Below are positions 46,837 to 58,062 of a DNA stretch of 64,000 nucleotides, piece by piece. A program made the position numbers and the translations under genes. Source of the stretch: Aquilaria yunnanensis. Lineage: Eukaryota > Streptophyta > Magnoliopsida > Malvales > Thymelaeaceae. Where the stretch lies: contig CM077596.1 in the NCBI GenBank assembly GCA_039654915.1, positions 5,084,001 to 5,148,000 of the forward strand, read 5' to 3'. Numbering within the stretch: position 1 is the first letter of the stretch; every line of letters begins with the position of its first letter. The notes under the pieces are model-generated. The model was not told where the DNA came from. It ran no database searches and saw only the letters and a list, made by a program, of their open reading frames with translations.

Positions 46837-47255
46837 AATAGCCCCCTTAATGTGAAAATGGAGGGAATAGGTACCCTATATTTTCAAATAGGTGGATTTG
46901 AAGAGAAAATTTTGATTATTCATCCACGTGTTAATTTAGGAGAGGTATAGGGCACAGTTCTCCTTAATGACGATAGGTTAAAGGCTTGAACTTGCCTTTT
47001 TTCCTTTTTCAAACTATCCTCCTTCTTAGGCAGAAAGGAAAAATCCTTGAATCCTTCTTGCATTCTTCTGCTCCATCACTTTATATTCATTTCCAATAAG
47101 CTAATAGTTCACCTACTTAAGGTAAGAGTCTCCCCCCTTTCTACATTTTGATTTTTGTCCTTTTTCTTGTCCTTTTGAGTTGGGTCAAAGGAGGTTGGTA
47201 CTGATGTTGGGTTCACCTTCCCCAGCTAACCCTTTGTGCATATTGTCATCCAGAT

Positions 47256-49700
47256 ATGGCATCTATTGGAGAGAAGGCCACTGCCAAAACTTTTCTAGAG
47301 GGTGTAGCTTTAAAATCCTTAGACTTTTCGGATGCTCGTTGCTTCAAGAGAATCATTACTCACAAATCCTTAAACCTTCTGCATAAGGAGGCCTTCTTTC
47401 CTATTTCTATAGACCCAATGATTCTTGGTTCCAAGGATGTAGCCTGTCTCCCAAATAACCAAGTTATAGTATTTTCTAACCAATTCTATGTTAGGTTCAA
47501 GTTCCTATTGCATCTTCTAGTGAACTAATTATGCAATCATTTTAAATTTCCTCCTTCTTAGCTAGCCCCCAATGTTTTCCTTCACCAGTCAGGGTTTTTG
47601 GTATCAGGTTGCCTTGTAGGAATTAGGTATTTCCTAGATAACCTTTTTTTCTTTTACTCTTTGAACCTAACATAGCCAACTTCTTATTTTTTCAACCTAG
47701 AGCCCAACTCCTTTGGCTACAACCTTTCTTTCCCCTTTGGCCTAATCCCTATGTATTAGAACTAGAATTTTTTCTATATTCCTCCTAGGGAAGATTGAGA
47801 CTTTCATCTTGAGTGAATGGATAATAATATTCTAAAGTTAATGGATCCCTTAGAATGAGTTATCAGTTTTGAAGCCTTCGCTGCCATGAAAGGGTTGGTG
47901 AACTATATCCTGGGTTTGATACAAGATGACTAGAGCTAGAAGTTATTCCTCTTTGCTAAAGATGACTTGGATGAGATCACCCTCTAGGTTTACAACATCA
48001 ACCGCTTATGCCTTGGCAAATCTAAGCCTTTTAAATGGGCTTTTAGGATACAGGGCCAACTGGCAGATTCCCTAGTTGATGGGGTGCTATTAGAAGGTGA
48101 TCATGGCCTTCTAATTATTGTTTGTGTGTTGATATGTGATGTTGACTTGTGCTTTTCTCTTGCAGACATCAAGCCAACAAGCATGAATCTTATGAAGAGA
48201 AGGTAAACAATTATGGGGTATCTTCAAGAAGCTAAAAGATCCTTGAAAGATGAAGTCCACCAAATAATCCCTACCAAATAATCCCACCACCCTTCAGCAA
48301 TGAAAAAAGCACCACTCGTTCAGTGTCGCTGCACTGGGCTAAAAGATCTTTGAAAGATGAAGCCCACCAAATAATCCCTACCAAATAATCCCACCACCCT
48401 TCAGCAATGACAAAAGCACCACCCGTTCAGTGTCGCTGCATTGGGGAAAAAGGTAGAAAACCTCAGGCCTTTCTAATCAGGGTGTGGTAGAGGTGTCTGA
48501 GGAACTTCCCTTTTTAAAATCACAAGGAGTAAAGCCAAAGGCCATTATCCCTTTGGTGATGCCAATTAGCTTTTACCCCTCCCTGAGGAAACTTTCAAGG
48601 CATCCTCAAATGACCTTCCTATCCTTCAGACTTATATGTCCTATATTTTTTTTTAGTTTAACCCATTCTATTTAAACTACCTAGTCTAATCTTCTTATTG
48701 TTTTGAAGTCAAGGTTGCACTTACTGCCATCCCCCATCTAGTTAAAGGGTATTTGAGGGGCTTCAATTACTTTTTTCATAGGCAATCCTCCAAAGGTTTC
48801 ATCATTTTTAGGAGTTTGGGGACCCCCCAAGGTTAAGCTATTTCCAAGGCCCCTCAAAATCCCCACCTAATCCCTAAGGTGCACTCCATTTTTCAATCTC
48901 ATGTGCTGCAAAAGGAAGGCATTGAAAAGATGAAAGCCTAATTTCCCAAGGGCAGCTTTCCTTGGGAATTCTGATTTTACATTGCCTAAGGGAAGTCCAT
49001 CTTGGAAGATCGGGATTATACCTACAAGATCCTAAAGAGGCTCTTTCTTCTCCGGGACTTTACAAAAATGGCGATAGTGCAAAAAGACCTCACATAGGAA
49101 GCAAAGTTTGTGGCCAAATGGCATTTATAGGTGATGTCTTATGAATTCTTCCTTTGCCATTATATACGTTCTATATTTTAACTTACTTAGTTGTTCTTTT
49201 TCTAGTTTGCTCTTATTCTGAACAACATGTTTAATTGGGTTGAGAGAGCTTTAATGACTCCTTGATAAGGCTAAAAAATTACTGGATAGGTAACTAATGA
49301 AGCTATACCTTATTAAAGATAGGGTTGCATACCTAGAAGAGGAACAAGGCTAGTTGAAAGTAAGATTTTAGTACTAAAAAAGCCTCTAGAAGGCATTCTC
49401 AAGGTGTCCATGGATGAGATAGAAAAAGACATCCAGAAGTGTCAATCTCTTTTAGAGAAGAAGGTTGAGCAAAAGGTAGGGAGAGGGCAAAGCTAAAGGG
49501 ATAGAGAAGGAGTTGGTGTCTCACGATGAGGAGATAGCTTGCCACTGTGAGGACATGACGAGGGCCCTTAACAAAGCTAAACAGTAACTCATCCAAGATT
49601 TTTTCAATGGTATTGCCTAATGTCGTTACCAGGTGAAACAGGCCCATCCCTTGCTAGACCTTAGGTCATTTGATGTTCTGATGAGCCCTTAGCTGACTAA
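47256..49700 (+). pseudogene. 'Gypsy-type transposase' ORF of the second Tat element, broken
   Basis: From the ATG at 47256 the frame reads MASIGEKATAKTFLEGVALK and runs to 47528. Later pieces include VFSNQFYVRFKFLLHLLVN and a shifted LAPNV segment, matching the FPLHPF...L.PNAW core. A probable intron ends CTCTTGCAG at about 48165. Around 49400-49460 there is a charged coiled-coil segment and near 49600-49680 FFNGY...YQVKQAHPLLDL in mixed frames, the usual C-terminal motif. The ORF is clearly related to 43690-45989 on the other strand. Dead. Confidence 0.6.
48231..48446. repeat. Tandem duplication, 107-base period
   Basis: Two copies, 48231-48337 and 48338-48444, both start GCTAAAAGAT and share nearly every base. 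They lie just after the predicted intron of the antisense-type ORF. Confidence 0.95.
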
Positions 49701-49709
49701 AGCCTTTGG

Positions 49710-50470
49710 TATTAAGAACTTTAATCCTAAGCATGTCCATTTAGCAAAAAAATAAAAAAAATGGTTTGAAGGCTATTCCTTTTGGAGACCAAAATAAAGC
49801 CCTTCCTCCGATCTCCTAGCTGGAGGTTTCCCAAGTAGAAAAGTGGCTTCAGCTATCTTTCATGGAGAGCTAGCTTCTAACCCATTCTACAAAGAGATCA
49901 ACCTTAGGTTTTAAGAGATATGCCCCAAGCTTATGAATATCAGTCTCTTCAATGATGTTTCTTTCTATAATTTTGAACTTTAAAGAACAATGTAAACCAT
50001 TTTAAATATGATTTACCTTTCCTCTATGTATTTTTGCTAATCTACTTTGTCTTTACTTGATTTCATTGTTTAATCAAGACTTTAAAATTCTAACCCCCTT
50101 GGCAAAGGGGTTTGTTTTTCTATCTAAGTTAATGTCTTGGGGCAATCCCTGACTTTCCAATCTCTAAGAGGTCTTAGTTCTTATTTTCTTATCCAATTAA
50201 GACTCAGGGGTCTATGCTCCATGACGGAAGGCTTCAAGCTTTATTCGAGAGATCCATCTCAATGTAGTTTTTCCACCCCCCTTCTAGTTCCTAAGGTCTT
50301 AGAAGTAACCCGCTAATTGCCATAGGTCTAATAGGAAGAGTTTTAGGGTTCTCATTAATCGTTATAACTGGGAAACAAATAAATAGGTGACATTCCAATC
50401 TAACTCAAGGTATACAATCAATAGCTTATCATGCTAGGAGTAATAAGGTCAAAGTTCATCAGAGTGATAG
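49710..50470. other. Decayed interior of the second Tat element
   Basis: No intact domain recognised. The position between the antisense-type ORF and gag is where pol would be expected. Confidence 0.35.
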
Positions 50471-50479
50471 GCCATGGGG

Positions 50480-51430
50480 ATTTTTTTTACAAAGCCATCT
50501 TTGAGCTCGAATACTTTCATCCAAGGCTCCTTGGTGATTATGTATGACCCCTCATAGTTTGTTTTGAGGGCTTCACACCCCAGGTCACGTCTAGAATGTT
50601 TTGCCTTCATTAGAGCTAGCCCCTAACTCATATTTCCTTAGGCCTAACCCTTTTATCGTGGGCCCCTACTCGGAGAAGTTAAATGTAAGGGCAAAATTCT
50701 TCCTCAATTCCTTAATCATCACAGTAATTTTGCATCTAAATGTAGGTCATGCATGTGAAGAGCCTCATTGTTGAATCTTTAGATATATTCCTAAATGATT
50801 TCGTTCTTGCCCTACTGCATATTGTAGAACTACAAGTATCCTCTAGAAAGAAGCTCTCACCATGGAATGTTAAATGAAAGCCCTTTTGAGGTCCTAAACA
50901 AGATAGTTCCCTTATAGGGAGATTTTCAAACCAAACAAAAGCTAGTCTAATTAGGGTTAGCTAAAAAATCTTATAGATGGTAGAGTCATCTGTACCTCTA
51001 AGTGTCATGACACTTATAAGTGTGCATATGGGGGATCTTGAAGTCGTGGCTTGGGTGCATCTTGGATTTGCTAAGTAAATGGTTGGTGCTCACTTTCTAG
51101 CTGGCTAGTCAGGTGTGACCACATCGACCCTTGAGCAATTTGGTCCTCTATCCAGTCAATCCTTTCCAAGATGTAGCTTATCTCACTCTCTAGTTACTGG
51201 TTAAAGGTCCCTTTAGTGTTGATACTTGTTGTGCAAGGCCTCTAACATTTTCATGTTATACCTATGCCACCTAAGGGCTTTGTGGAGCATGTCCTCCTAC
51301 TAGTCCCTCATCTAGCTTTTGGGAAATTTCTTCCATTTTACTGGAGGTCTTTTAGATAGCCTAGTGAGGACATTGGGCTTATTATTTACAGTATCCATGT
51401 TAGCTTAGGGACCTTTTTGATGTGTATCGA
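50480..51430 (-). pseudogene. Tat-type gag remnant, heavily decayed
   Basis: On the minus strand near 50740-50800 a frame reads RFNNEALHMHDLHLDAKLL, closely matching QRFSLEALQIYELTLDIKLL of the gag at 38.8 kb. Upstream, in several frames, lie pieces such as AFVWFENLPIRELS and a possible start MVDTHQKG near 51430. Stops and frameshifts are frequent. Confidence 0.5.
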
Positions 51431-51489
51431 CCATGGTGGTTTTCACCATTCTCGCAAATGGCGCTACGTGCCGCTAAACCTCAGTTGAA

Positions 51490-53350
51490 GGTATGCAAGT
51501 TATCATACCTAAAAAGATGGTTGAAGTCCCCTTTACATAGCACTCCTCAAAAGGATCCTAAGCATCAATTGTTTTGGTCATGTGTTCCCCATTGTGGTAA
51601 GCACGCTTAAATAATGGCCTAGCCTAGAGTTGGCAAGTTTTCCCTAACTAACTGTATAGTCATACGGATGAGTGAGATGGAGCTTAGGGAATGTCAAGCA
51701 TTGTTCTCTTGAGGAAAGATATTTCCTTTGGAAAAAAGGATAGTCAAGAGGTGGTGGAGTTCAACTCATGTGCCAGCCGAGGTATACTCCATCCAAGGTC
51801 CTGATAAGCTCACTTGGGGTTCACTCAGCTAGTCTAAAATGTACCATCATAGGGGTTTGTCTTAATGCTTAAAGGTTAAATGTGTAACTATGGCGTGCAC
51901 ATTTTGTAAAGGCCCTCCTAATACATACCTAGCTTAGATGAACAATGTAAGTAAAATCCTAGGTAGGTACCTTAATTTATGTTTTATTTTACAAGTCAAG
52001 CATGTAAGTGGTGTTTTAAAAACTTCCTAAGTCACTAGTTGCACTTAAGGGTCATCGGGGGTATTTTGGTAATTTTACCCAAGGACAATAACATGTTCAC
52101 AATTTTAATAAATTTAGGGTCATAAATGTGAAAATGATCTAAGGAGTTAAGACTATAAGTTTTATAGTCCATAAGAACCGAAGGTGTTAGTTAAAGGACC
52201 TGAGTGTCAAAATTGGTGATTTTGAGCTAAGTGTGGTAAATGAATACCTTAGGGCCAAAATTAGCTTGACCTAAGTGCAGGGGCTAGGTGGACTTTTGTG
52301 GGACTTAATAGGACAACCATGGAAAGTCTAAGAATGGCCAAACATAAGTGTAACAAAGCTTGGGAGCAAGTAAACAAATGAACAAAGAAAAGAGAGTATG
52401 AAAGGGTAAGTGAGTTAAAAAGGGGATTTGGAGATAAGAGGGCTTACTATTCACTCTCTTCCACATCCAATTTGTGGCCCACACTTGACCTCCATGAATG
52501 GAGCTTCCAAGCTTTAATTTTCATCATTTTTTTTATGGAAATTGAAGCTCCCAAGGGTGATCAACAATGCTCAAGCTAGGATTTTGGAGATTAAAATGTT
52601 TTGTGCATGTTTTAAAGGGTTTGAAGCTCAAAACCAAACGTATGGTCCAATCCAGTAGCTCAGTTTCAGCTCTTGGCTGAAGGGTAGGATGAGTTGGTCT
52701 TGCCCAATCTAAATTAAATGCCCATTGTGAAGGAATTAACTTGGAATCTCAACAATACCTTAAAGAGTAATGCATCTTGCATTTCAAGGCTTTGAGGTAA
52801 AGGGGTTTATGTTTTTTTTCTAACCATTTACAATGCATTTAAGTAGCATTTGAACTTAGGAGTAAGATTAGGATGATCTGGAAAAAGATTTTTTAGGGGG
52901 ATTAAGCTTAGGGTGTAAGGGGAGAGCAAAGGTGAAGCGTTTTAGGTGCCCCTCGTTGAAGCACCAAGCGGCGCACCTTTCTAGCAAGAAAAATGTGCTA
53001 CGGTGCAATAGCACCGAACCCTCAAGCTACAGTGTCGAGGCATGTGAGGCATGTTTTAGCTCAAGATGGAAAGCCTCCTAATGCCAAGGCCTCCAAAGGG
53101 TGCCCTGAAATCCCTGGAATGTCCCTAAGTCCTTGGTAACACCGAAAAAGGTATTATACGCCACTCCTAGGTAAGGAAATTCATGGCAAGCAGGAAAATA
53201 AGGTTGTGTGGCTAAGGTAACAAGCACCTTAAGGGCTAAGGAGGAGTATGGTAGGTAAGCGAGGGTCAGAGCATCAAGTGATCTAAGGGTGAAGTCTCGA
53301 ACCTGAAGCACTAGTGAGGGATTAAGGAATGAAAACTAAGGAAATTAGGC
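51490..53350. repeat. LTR-like sequence, unassigned
   Basis: Non-coding. The first part may be the 5' LTR of the second Tat element. From about 51840 the texture changes to one like the start of the window (CTAAGG words, and a GC-rich block at 52930-53050 with GCACC/GGTGC words), suggesting part of a long gypsy LTR. No second copy to confirm. Confidence 0.35.
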
Positions 53351-54958
53351 CACATAAGGTAGCAAAAAGAACAATGGAACTAGGTTGTTGTTCATTTAAG
53401 TGTCCTTTATTTACTCTTGATTGATTGTTGGATGGAACTGTTGAAATTTCTTTTAACTTTTTTTATTAGTAAACTCAATGCAAAGTTAGCTAAAAGAACA
53501 ATTTTGACTATAGAACAATAATTTGAATTAAATGCAGGAATCTTGAAGAAAACAATAAGCCCTACAAAAGGAAATTATGGCCTATTTATATTAGTGCCAA
53601 TGATTAGTGTTAGCATTTAAAAAAACTATCTAAGAATAGCTTTTAGCCTCTAGTTTCAGCATTTTGATTTCAACTATTGAATAAATTAGTCAAAACTCTT
53701 ATACTAATCGCAAAAGTTGTTCTTGAATTGGACCTATAAAATTATATAATGTAGTTGTAAATGTGTAGAAAATTGCAATGATAAGCAAAATTATGCACAA
53801 AAAATTGGGCCAAAAAAAGGTACCCAGACTAGAATTACTGATTAACACGCATGTAGGTTACAGAACGAAGGATTTACCGACAGGCATCAATTAGAGCCAA
53901 AAGAAACTTCAATGCTATTCTTTTGTGCTCCTTGAACCAATCCTTCGGTGAAGACATGAATTTACAATAAATCATTAGTTCTCTCAATCACAATAGACAT
54001 GCAATGGAAGAAACAGAATTGAACCAATTGATTTAGGGGTTGGCATTAAAGCCATTTAAACGGGTTTGATTATTCTTTCTGTCATCTTAGGGTCAAAGAA
54101 AGGCTACAAAAATGGGCTGATAATGCGGCAAATTAACATGTTGTGCCACTCTAATAATTTAAAACAAAAAAAAAAGCTTATCGCCTCACTCAACAGACCC
54201 CCAGCCCACGCTCTACTCACAGCTCCTCCATCATGCATCGCGACCCATCAAGTAGCCCCATTTGAGGAGATAAAATTGAGATATCTGCAAAGTGGCTGCT
54301 AATTGCCGCTTAAGCAAAGCCCGATTAACTGTGAATAAGATGCCACCCAAACCGAAAATGGACTCATCTCACGGAGGAGTTGGACAATAGAGTTGTGGGG
54401 GAGGCAGATGCAATGTAGACAGTGGTCAGTAGAGGGATTGGGGCAGAGCGTTGGTGCTTTGTGGAGGTGAGAGAGGGAGGATAGCTTGGTGGATGAATGT
54501 GTGAAAAGGAGAGCCTGAGGTGAGATAAACGTACAGCCCAATAGCCAAAAAAAGTTAAGAGTGGCATGAAGGTGTAATATATACCAAGTCTATGCCTACT
54601 CTCATTTTCCATGCACTGAGCGCCCTTTGACCACCAAAATATTTGACTCATTAATGGGATATTAGCGAAATGAACTGCCTCTTAAGCTTACACACATGTT
54701 CCAATGAAGGATGTGGCCATGATAGGCGGTGAAAAGTTAGACAGAAAAACTATCGAAAGCAGAGAAAAAACAAATGCGTCCTATTGGGAGATCTGGGTAG
54801 GTTTTTGAATCCAAAGACTTAGAAAGTCATTATTGTTTCTATAATCGTAAGCATCTTTACAAGTATATAAGCGCATCAGTAAGTATTTATGAATGATACA
54901 AAGTAAGTTATTTGTTTCTCGGTTAAGCCACATTGAGAATTTGTATTTATTTTTCCTA
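53351..54958. other. Unassigned sequence left of the CACTA element
   Basis: Short open frames only, none with a recognised domain. Composition changes near 54170 to a more GC-rich block without recognisable genes. Confidence 0.4.
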
Positions 54959-55357
54959 GGTCACTACTAGAAAAACCGCATTTAGCGACGGCTGGCCGCC
55001 ACTAATCATGATATAGCGACGGCAGACCGTCGCTAAAATACCCGTTGCTAATTCACTCGCCGCTAATTAGCAACAGCTAAACGTCGCAAAACAGGCCGTC
55101 ACAAATTTTCCGGTAACGGTGCCTGTCGGCGCGTAGCCGTCGTTACTTAGTGATGCGTAACCGTCGCTAGTTAGTGCTAGTTAGTGACGAATAGCCGTCG
55201 CTAGTTAGTGACGCGTAACCATCGCTAGTTAGTGCTAGTTAGTGATGTGTAGCCGTCACTAGTTAGTGACACATAGACGTTGCTAGTTAGTGACGCGTAG
55301 CCGTCGCTAGTTAGTGACGCATAACCGTCGCTAGTTAGTGCCAATTAGTGACGCGTA

Positions 55358-56659
55358 TGAAGATTTCAGGATATTATGATAACATACTTTTATGTTATCT
55401 ACTCATGTATATGCCACATGCATATTTGTTCATTTGAATTCAACATGGATATAGGCATGCATAACATGTTATATAACATATCAAGATCACATACATGTTG
55501 TGTTAAATAAATCCTAGCATGCTACTAAGAACATACATAAGAAATGAAACCTGACATGCTACTAAACCAAGAAAAGATGTGCACCTTTCTTCATGGTTAT
55601 CTTTGGCGAAAACTTGAGGGAGAACTTGATCTTAGAGAAGCACCATGAAGCTTGAAATAGAGCTCTATGTAAATCCACCCACAATGCTCTCAAAAAGTGT
55701 TTAATATTTCGGCCTCTAAAGGAAATAGGAGGAGAATAATTTTCTCTCAAGAAACTGGAGCAAATGGACTGCCAAATTCGTGCTTCAAATGGCCAGCCAC
55801 TAAAGGCTATTTATAGATGACCAAAAGGCACACCTTTACACCAAGAAAGGTGTCTTTTAAGCCAAAGAACACTTCCTTTGGCTAAGGGTCATGTATGGTG
55901 GCGAAAATACATGTCTTTTAGCCAAGGAACACTTCCTTTGGCCTATAACCACCCCATAACTACCTTATGGGCGAAAATACATGTCTCTTGATGTCAAAAG
56001 ACATCATTCTTGGTGCAATAACCACCCCAACCACCTCATGGCCGAATATACATGTCTATTCACTCAAGGAACACTTCCTTTGGATGAAAGGACATATTCT
56101 TTTAGTCAATAGTCAACTCTTTTGATGAAGAGACATACCTTTACACAAAAGATGTGTCTCTTGGTGGTTTTGAGCTAAAAGCAAGGTGAGCTGGCACAAA
56201 GCTAGCTCACTATACTACTTATGCACCATTGAGCTCCTTTGAGCTCCAACCAAGCACCATGAACTGAGGTCCAGCTCCTAGAGTTGACCTGGAGCTGGAG
56301 TTAGCTGTTCTCAGCTGAAGTGAACTGAAGTCCAGCTACACTCAGCTACCAAAAGCTGAAGTGAGCTGACTTGAGCTAACTTGAGCTGACTTGAGCTAAC
56401 TTGAGCTGAAGTCCTACTACTTTGAGCTACTTATAGCTGAAGTAAGCTGACTTGAGCTGAAGTCTAGCTACATTCAGCTACCAGAAGCTGAAGTGAGCTG
56501 ACTTGAGCTGACTTGAGCTAACTTGAGCTGAAGTCCAGCTACTTTGAGCTACTTATAGGAGCTACTTCTAGCTGCCTTAAATAGCTATTCAAGCTAGAGT
56601 TAGCTCAATGAGCTCAAATCCTATCTTAAAAGGATCTTGGTGCACCAAGAATTCCAACA
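55358..56659 (-). mobile_element. Solo LTR inserted in the CACTA left array
   Basis: A 1302-base block with TG...CA ends: on the minus strand it starts TGTTGGAATTCTTGG and ends AAATCTTCA, typical of copia LTRs. The repeat array stops at its left edge and resumes at its right edge. A short GTA direct repeat flanks it. No partner LTR or genes. Confidence 0.7.
56170..56600. repeat. AGCT-based minisatellite in the solo LTR
   Basis: Repeated TTGAGCTGAC/TTGAGCTAAC and AGCTGAAGTGAGCTGAC units in irregular higher-order blocks. AGCT is self-complementary, so the block is dense in small palindromes. Confidence 0.85.
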
Positions 56660-58062
56660 GTATAGCCGTCGCTAGTCAGTGATGCTTAACCGTCGCTAGT
56701 TAGTTCTAGTTAGTGACGCGTGGCCTTTGCTAGTTAGTGACGCGTAGCCGTTGCTAATAACTAGTAAAAATTTCAAAATTTTAGTACTAATTAACGACAG
56801 CTAAACGTCGCAAACTAGACCGTCATAACTTTTCCGGTAACGGCATCGGCCGGCACGTTAGTGACGCTTACACGTCGCTATCTAGTGACGCTTAGGCATC
56901 GCTAGTTAGTGACGCATAACCGTCGCTAGTTAGTGGCTCATAATTGTCGCTAGTTAGTGTAGTTAATGACTCGTAGCCGTTGCTAGTTAGTGACACATAA
57001 CTGTCACTAGTTAGTGACTCGTAGCCGTTGCTAGTTAGTGTAGTTAGTGACGCGTAGACGTCGCTAGTTAGTGACGCATAGCCGTTACTAGTTAGTGAGT
57101 TAGTGACGCATAGCCTTCGCTAGTTAGTATAGCAATTTTTGACTTAAATTGAGGTGATTACGGAATGGAGTTCAAGTTCTAAGTTTGTCGCTTTGGATTC
57201 GAATAACTTGTTTTTGCAATATTGTCATCGATTTCACACAAATGCAACAACTAGGGTATTGAAGTATTTTTCATTAATACAAAATATGATTAACATAATG
57301 TCATGTCATGTCATTCGACAATTAAAATACATAAGGTTACAATTTCCTTTACAAGATAAAAACTGAGCTCAAATTCATCGTACCGCAGGATCGAGCACAA
57401 GATTCTTCAGGCAAGATCATGAAAACAACAATGAACCTCCCCTTCCCTCAATCTACAAGAAGATAAATATTTTAATCAGCCAAAGGAACATAAATTTATT
57501 AAATAAAAAAAAAGGTAAATACAACTCTAAGTTAAGATTTTAGGGAAGAAAAATTAATGAGCAAATAGACTCAAATAAACAGCCATAGAGGGAGGTGGGG
57601 AACTGTTCAATCTGTTCAATATCGGCACAAAAGGCATGCATAAAATCAATAGTTAGACAAGTATATTTGAAAAAGTTAGCTGAGATCCATAGTGTATTCT
57701 GTGACAATTGATGACTGCTTGCTCTAAATTTTGGTGCAAAAACCCTTAGAGATTCAGCTACTAATAGTTTAACGATTTGGTCATGTACAAAACTAAATCA
57801 AACCAAGCAGGCTAAAGAAACCCTTGAATGTAAACAACACCACACTAGGCAAAAAAACATAGTAGATGCTCAACACTAATCTTCTTGGGTTGTTGCACAA
57901 CATTAAGGAAGGCCTAGAATTTGCCAATATTTCCAACAAGACAATTCAAGAAACTTCTAAATGGGTTCAAAGAACTCCTCAACCATAACAAGCCATAAAC
58001 TTCTGCAATAGGCAAACAGTCAAATTTAATAGTAACAAGCACTATAAGATAGAGCAAACAAC

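Larger units (their letters stand above)
46850..51480 (-). mobile_element. Second decayed Tat-type element, opposite orientation
   Basis: Gag-like remnants are on the minus strand (50.5-51.4 kb), with an antisense-type ORF on the plus strand (47.2-49.7 kb). A junction resembling the TTGGCGCCGTTTGTGGGAA motif is readable on the minus strand near 51450-51475 (AGCGCCATTTGCGAGAA). The arrangement mirrors the Tat element to its left, so the two lie tail to tail. LTR limits could not be fixed. Confidence 0.5.
54975..57130. repeat. Left subterminal repeat array of the CACTA element
   Basis: Dozens of degenerate copies of GTGACGCGTAGCCGTCGCTAGTTA-like units (about 24 bases), interrupted at 55358-56659 by a solo LTR. 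Each unit contains TAGTGACG and CGTCGCTA, so units can fold on themselves. Such arrays are known transposase-binding regions in CACTA elements. Confidence 0.9.
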
